Below are positions 4,838-7,195 of a stretch of 7,195 nt of DNA, piece by piece. The stretch is from CALKWS01 sp035302405. GTDB lineage: Bacteria; Actinomycetota; Actinomycetes; Actinomycetales; Beutenbergiaceae. Position 1 is the first letter of the stretch. The number at the start of each line of letters is the position of its first letter. Below the pieces are notes generated by a model, which was not told where the DNA came from, did no database searches, and saw only the letters and a program-made list of their open reading frames with translations. The position numbers and the translations under genes are program-made. The stretch lies in NCBI GenBank assembly GCA_035302405.1, contig DATGSR010000192.1, positions 1 to 7,195 of the forward strand. Direction: 5' to 3'.

Positions 4838-6742
4838 CTACGCAGTGGCCGCCGGCCCGAAGGTGATCAACGCGTTGTCGATCAGTCGAGTCATGCCGAC
4901 TTTGGCGGCGACCACCAGCAGACCGGTGGCCACACCGTCCTGCTGGGGCGCCATGGTCTGCGGGTCCACCAGTTCCAGGTAGTCCAGTTCCACAACCTGC
5001 CGGTCGGCATCCCGGAAAACCTCCCGGGCCGCAGCCAGCGCCTCGGCCGGGGAGGCCCCCGAGTCGGCTGCCTGCTGGGCTGCGCGCAAGGATCGCACCA
5101 GGGCCAGGGCCTCGCGTCGTTCAGTGGCGGACAGGTGCACATTGCGACTGGACAGCGCCAACCCGTCGGCCTCCCGGACGGTGGGCCCGGACTCGACCTG
5201 AACGTCGATATTCAGGTCCCGCACCATCTGCCGCACCAGGGCTAGTTGCTGTGCGTCCTTCTGTCCGAACACGGTGACATCGGGTTCGGTGAGCGAGAGC
5301 AATTTGTGTACCACGGTGAGCATCCCGTCGAAGTGACCGGGCCGGGAGGCACCCTCCAAGCGGGCCCCCAGATCGCCTGCCTGCACGCGCACCTCAGGCG
5401 GCCCGCCGGGGTACATCTCCTCGGCGCTGGGCGCGAACACGAGATCGACGACGCCGAGTTCCCCCAGCGCCTGCAGGTCCGCCTCCAGAGTGCTCGGGTA
5501 GGCGGCCAGATCGGCTGCTTGGTCGAACTGCAGCGGATTGACGAAGATCGTGACGGTGACATGGCCGGCTAACTCCCGCGCCCGGCGCACCAGCGACAAA
5601 TGTCCTTCGTGTAAGGCGCCCATGGTGAAAACCGCGGCCCTGCGCACATCGGGGCTCATCGCCCGCAAGCGTGCGCGCAGGTCCGCCACCGTGTGGCTGA
5701 CCGCCAATGGGGCCGACGGCGCCACCTGCGGGGCGGATGGCACCGGAACGTCCGCGACGGGGGGCGGGTAGACGGTGGAGGCGGCCGCACCGTCACCCTC
5801 GGTGGAAGGATCGCCGGCGGCGGAGTGCCCGCGCATGTGGCGCGCTGGTTCGGCGCCGTCAAGCACGTCAAGGATGGCCTCGGCCTGGTCGGTACGCAGT
5901 CGTCCGGTGGCCAGGGCACGTTGGGTGGTGGCGCGGGCCAGCGTGAGGTAACTGCTCCGGACGTCGCTCACGTGGCCGTCGTCGTCCAGTTCGCCCAGGG
6001 TGCGTAGATGGTCGGCGAGGGTGCCGGCATCCCCGCGGGCCACCGGCCCGGTCAGCGCCGTATCGCCGTCACGGAGCGCACCGTCCAGGGCCGCCGACAT
6101 CAGCGGCCGTAGCATCGTGCCGCCGTCGTCCACCCCGGCTTCGCCGAGCAGCCGCACCGCCTGGGCGGTCAACGTGACCAGATGATTCGCACCGTGGGCG
6201 AGGGCAGCGTGGTAAAGCCCTCGGGCTTCTTCGGGCAGTACCACCGGCTCTCCGCCCATCTCCACCACCAAAGCCTGGGCGATCGGCAGCACCGGTGTGG
6301 GCGCGGTGACCGCGAACGGCGCTCCCACCAGCCGGCTCAGGTCGATGGAGGTGCCGGTGAACGTCATCGCCGGATGGATGGCCAGCGGGATCGCACCCAA
6401 GGCGATGGCAGGTTGGAGCACGTCGGTGCCGTATCGGCCCGCGGTGTGGACCACCAATTGCCCGGACGTGAAGTGATTGAGGGCAGCCAGGCCGGCGACC
6501 AGGTCCGGCAGGGCATCGTCGGGTACCGCGAGGATCACCAACTCGCTGCGTTGCACCACTTCGTCCACCGGGAGCACCGGTACATGCGGCAACAATGCTT
6601 CGGCGCGGTCCTTGCTGGCTTCGGAGGTACCGCTGACGGCGACCACGGCATGGCCCGCCGCGCGCAAAGCACTGCCGAGCACCGCTCCCACTCGCCCGGC
6701 TCCCACGATGCCGACGCCCAACCGGCCGGGCTTCTGGGTCAT
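4838..6742 (-). CDS. panC: fusion protein: Rossmann/DUF2520 domain + pantothenate synthetase (PanC)
   Basis: One uninterrupted 634-residue frame holds two enzymes usually encoded separately. Residues 1-300 are a Rossmann/DUF2520 protein with the NAD(P)-binding VGIVGAGRVGAVLGSALRAA (GxGxxG at 14-19), then AIHPAMTFTG (121-130) and YHAALAHGANHL (177-188). Residues 301-346 are a Pro/Ala-rich linker. Residues 347-634 are full-length PanC, which joins pantoate and beta-alanine using ATP. It has FTMGALHEGH (372-381, the HIGH-like motif), FVNPLQF (400-406), VFGQKDAQQL (491-500) and READGLALSSRN (523-534). The usual Pro of PTMGALHEGH is Phe372. DUF2520 proteins are often next to panC in actinobacteria, and PanG-like ketopantoate reductases have been proposed from related folds, so the N-half may supply pantoate; this is inference. 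The start is ATGA-coupled to the upstream gene, with GGAG 8 nt before it. An internal PanC start at TTG 346 is possible but weak. Confidence 0.93.
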   Translation of the reverse strand: MTQKPGRLGVGIVGAGRVGAVLGSALRAAGHAVVAVSGTSEASKDRAEALLPHVPVLPVDEVVQRSELVILAVPDDALPDLVAGLAALNHFTSGQLVVHTAGRYGTDVLQPAIALGAIPLAIHPAMTFTGTSIDLSRLVGAPFAVTAPTPVLPIAQALVVEMGGEPVVLPEEARGLYHAALAHGANHLVTLTAQAVRLLGEAGVDDGGTMLRPLMSAALDGALRDGDTALTGPVARGDAGTLADHLRTLGELDDDGHVSDVRSSYLTLARATTQRALATGRLRTDQAEAILDVLDGAEPARHMRGHSAAGDPSTEGDGAAASTVYPPPVADVPVPSAPQVAPSAPLAVSHTVADLRARLRAMSPDVRRAAVFTMGALHEGHLSLVRRARELAGHVTVTIFVNPLQFDQAADLAAYPSTLEADLQALGELGVVDLVFAPSAEEMYPGGPPEVRVQAGDLGARLEGASRPGHFDGMLTVVHKLLSLTEPDVTVFGQKDAQQLALVRQMVRDLNIDVQVESGPTVREADGLALSSRNVHLSATERREALALVRSLRAAQQAADSGASPAEALAAAREVFRDADRQVVELDYLELVDPQTMAPQQDGVATGLLVVAAKVGMTRLIDNALITFGPAATA

Positions 6743-7195
6743 CCGGGCCGCTCCGGCCCCGAGCCGGCGTCGGGACGCTCGCGCTGTGCCGAGTACGGGT
6801 CGGGGCCCGGAGGGTCATGGTGTGCCGGTGACGCGGCGCGGCCCGCCTCGGTTGGCGGGGCGTCCGCGGGGCCTGGGGCGGTCGCAGGGTCTGCGGCGGT
6901 CGCAGGGTCTGGGGCGGTCGCGGAGTCGGCTGGCGTCCGGCTGGGCAGCACACCGCCGTAGTTGCCGCGGCCGGGCCCGTGCACACCGGGTTCGTGCCCA
7001 CCTGGTTCGTGCACACCGGCTTCGTGCACCCCGGTCTCCTGCACGCCGGGCTCACTTGCGGCCGGGTGCTGACCGGGCCCTGGCTGCGCGGGTGTCCACC
7101 ACTGTTGCGGCTTGGCGGAGCGCCGGGCCTCGCGGGCCCGCACCGCCTGGTTCCGCAACAACTCCCGAGCCACCTCCAGGTCCAGATGCGGTACC
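6739..7195 (-). CDS. unidentified protein, C-terminal part with low-complexity repeat tail
   Basis: The frame is open to the window edge, so the 5' part is missing; 151 residues are seen. The first in-window residues VPHLDLEVARELLRNQ run through the GTG at 7173, so that GTG is probably not the true start. A charged helix (ARELLRNQ, AVRAREARRS) is followed by KPQQWWTP and then a disordered Pro/Gly/Ala/His tail. The tail holds five EPGVH-like pentapeptides and several DPATAP hexapeptides, both from DNA tandem repeats, and ends GPERPG. I see no membrane segment in this part. Its TGA overlaps the ATG of the DUF2520-PanC gene, so the two are translationally coupled. In related actinobacteria this position often holds a PH-domain or similar membrane-associated gene near folK. 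That is only a guess from gene order, since the conserved part is outside the window. Confidence 0.7.
   Translation of the reverse strand, partial: VPHLDLEVARELLRNQAVRAREARRSAKPQQWWTPAQPGPGQHPAASEPGVQETGVHEAGVHEPGGHEPGVHGPGRGNYGGVLPSRTPADSATAPDPATAADPATAPGPADAPPTEAGRAASPAHHDPPGPDPYSAQRERPDAGSGPERPG
6873..6926. repeat. three tandem 18-bp repeats within the truncated gene
   Basis: Units ctggggcggtcgcagggt (6873-6890), ctgcggcggtcgcagggt (6891-6908) and ctggggcggtcgcggagt (6909-6926). Unit 2 differs from unit 1 at one base, and unit 3 differs from unit 1 at two. The unit is a multiple of three, so the frame is kept and each copy adds a hexapeptide of the DPATAP type. Confidence 0.9.
6979..7053. 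repeat. five tandem 15-bp repeats encoding EPGVH pentapeptides
   Basis: Five 15-bp units: gtgcacaccgggttc (6979-6993), gtgcccacctggttc (6994-7008), gtgcacaccggcttc (7009-7023), gtgcaccccggtctc (7024-7038) and ctgcacgccgggctc (7039-7053). On the minus strand they encode EPGVQ, ETGVH, EAGVH, EPGGH and EPGVH. Many differences fall at third positions, so the array is older than the 18-bp one and may be under selection for the peptide. Confidence 0.9.

Noticed and set aside
4368..4982. Plus-strand frame spanning the lysS start and panC end
   Set aside because: It covers the coding ends of two certain genes and has no family resemblance.
5705..5842. Split of the fusion into two genes with an internal PanC start
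   Set aside because: The only Met in the linker (303) lies 44 residues before the PanC domain, and the TTG at 346 has only a distant AGGTGG; the frame is continuous, so a fusion is the simpler reading.
6182..6961. Plus-strand 259-codon frame opposite the DUF2520 domain
   Set aside because: Antisense to the GxGxxG-bearing frame; no motif or ribosome-binding site supports it.
6069..7055. 328-codon minus-strand frame overlapping the DUF2520 half and the repeat tail
   Set aside because: It is Arg/Pro/Gly-rich with the composition of an out-of-frame translation and overlaps two better supported frames.

Overview
This is a high-GC window in which every gene I can support lies on the minus strand. 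The organism is very probably an actinobacterium, most likely of the Micrococcales. The grounds are the Lsr2 nucleoid protein, the lysS / small membrane protein / lsr2 block, the pairing of a DUF2520 protein with PanC, the ECF42-type sigma factor with a DGPF partner, and the GC-rich codon use. The sequence does not let me name a genus.

Layout in the direction of transcription, from high to low coordinates. First comes the 3' end of an unidentified gene whose tail is proline/alanine/histidine-rich and built on DNA tandem repeats (6739-7195). Its stop overlaps by ATGA the start of a 634-residue protein that fuses a Rossmann/DUF2520 dehydrogenase-like domain to a complete pantothenate synthetase, PanC (4838-6742). 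After 71 bp comes a GTG-started lysyl-tRNA synthetase, lysS (3219-4766). It overlaps by ATGA a 64-residue single-span membrane protein (3028-3222). A 97-bp leader of lower GC precedes lsr2 (2604-2930), which ends in a strong 11-bp GC hairpin. A second cluster of central-carbon genes follows: a beta-propeller lactonase of the 6-phosphogluconolactonase type (1458-2516) and gpmA, the 2,3-bisphosphoglycerate-dependent phosphoglycerate mutase (689-1426). A probable hairpin terminator lies just past gpmA. The low end holds a DGPF/YCII small protein (151-477) followed 6 bp later by the N-terminus of an ECF42-like sigma factor (1-144, cut by the window).

The upper block looks like a housekeeping operon (pantothenate/CoA supply, tRNA charging, nucleoid silencing). 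The middle pair serves the pentose phosphate pathway and glycolysis. The lower pair is a small regulatory unit.

Most of the window is ordinary. The points most worth a second look are the DUF2520-PanC fusion with its Pro/Ala linker, three tandem 14-bp repeats just upstream of a candidate ECF42-type promoter, the EPGVH pentapeptide array in the truncated gene, and two starts with a TANNNT box exactly 7 nt upstream (possible leaderless transcripts). I found no RNA gene, CRISPR array, insertion sequence or phage element, and no clear evidence of a wholly new system.
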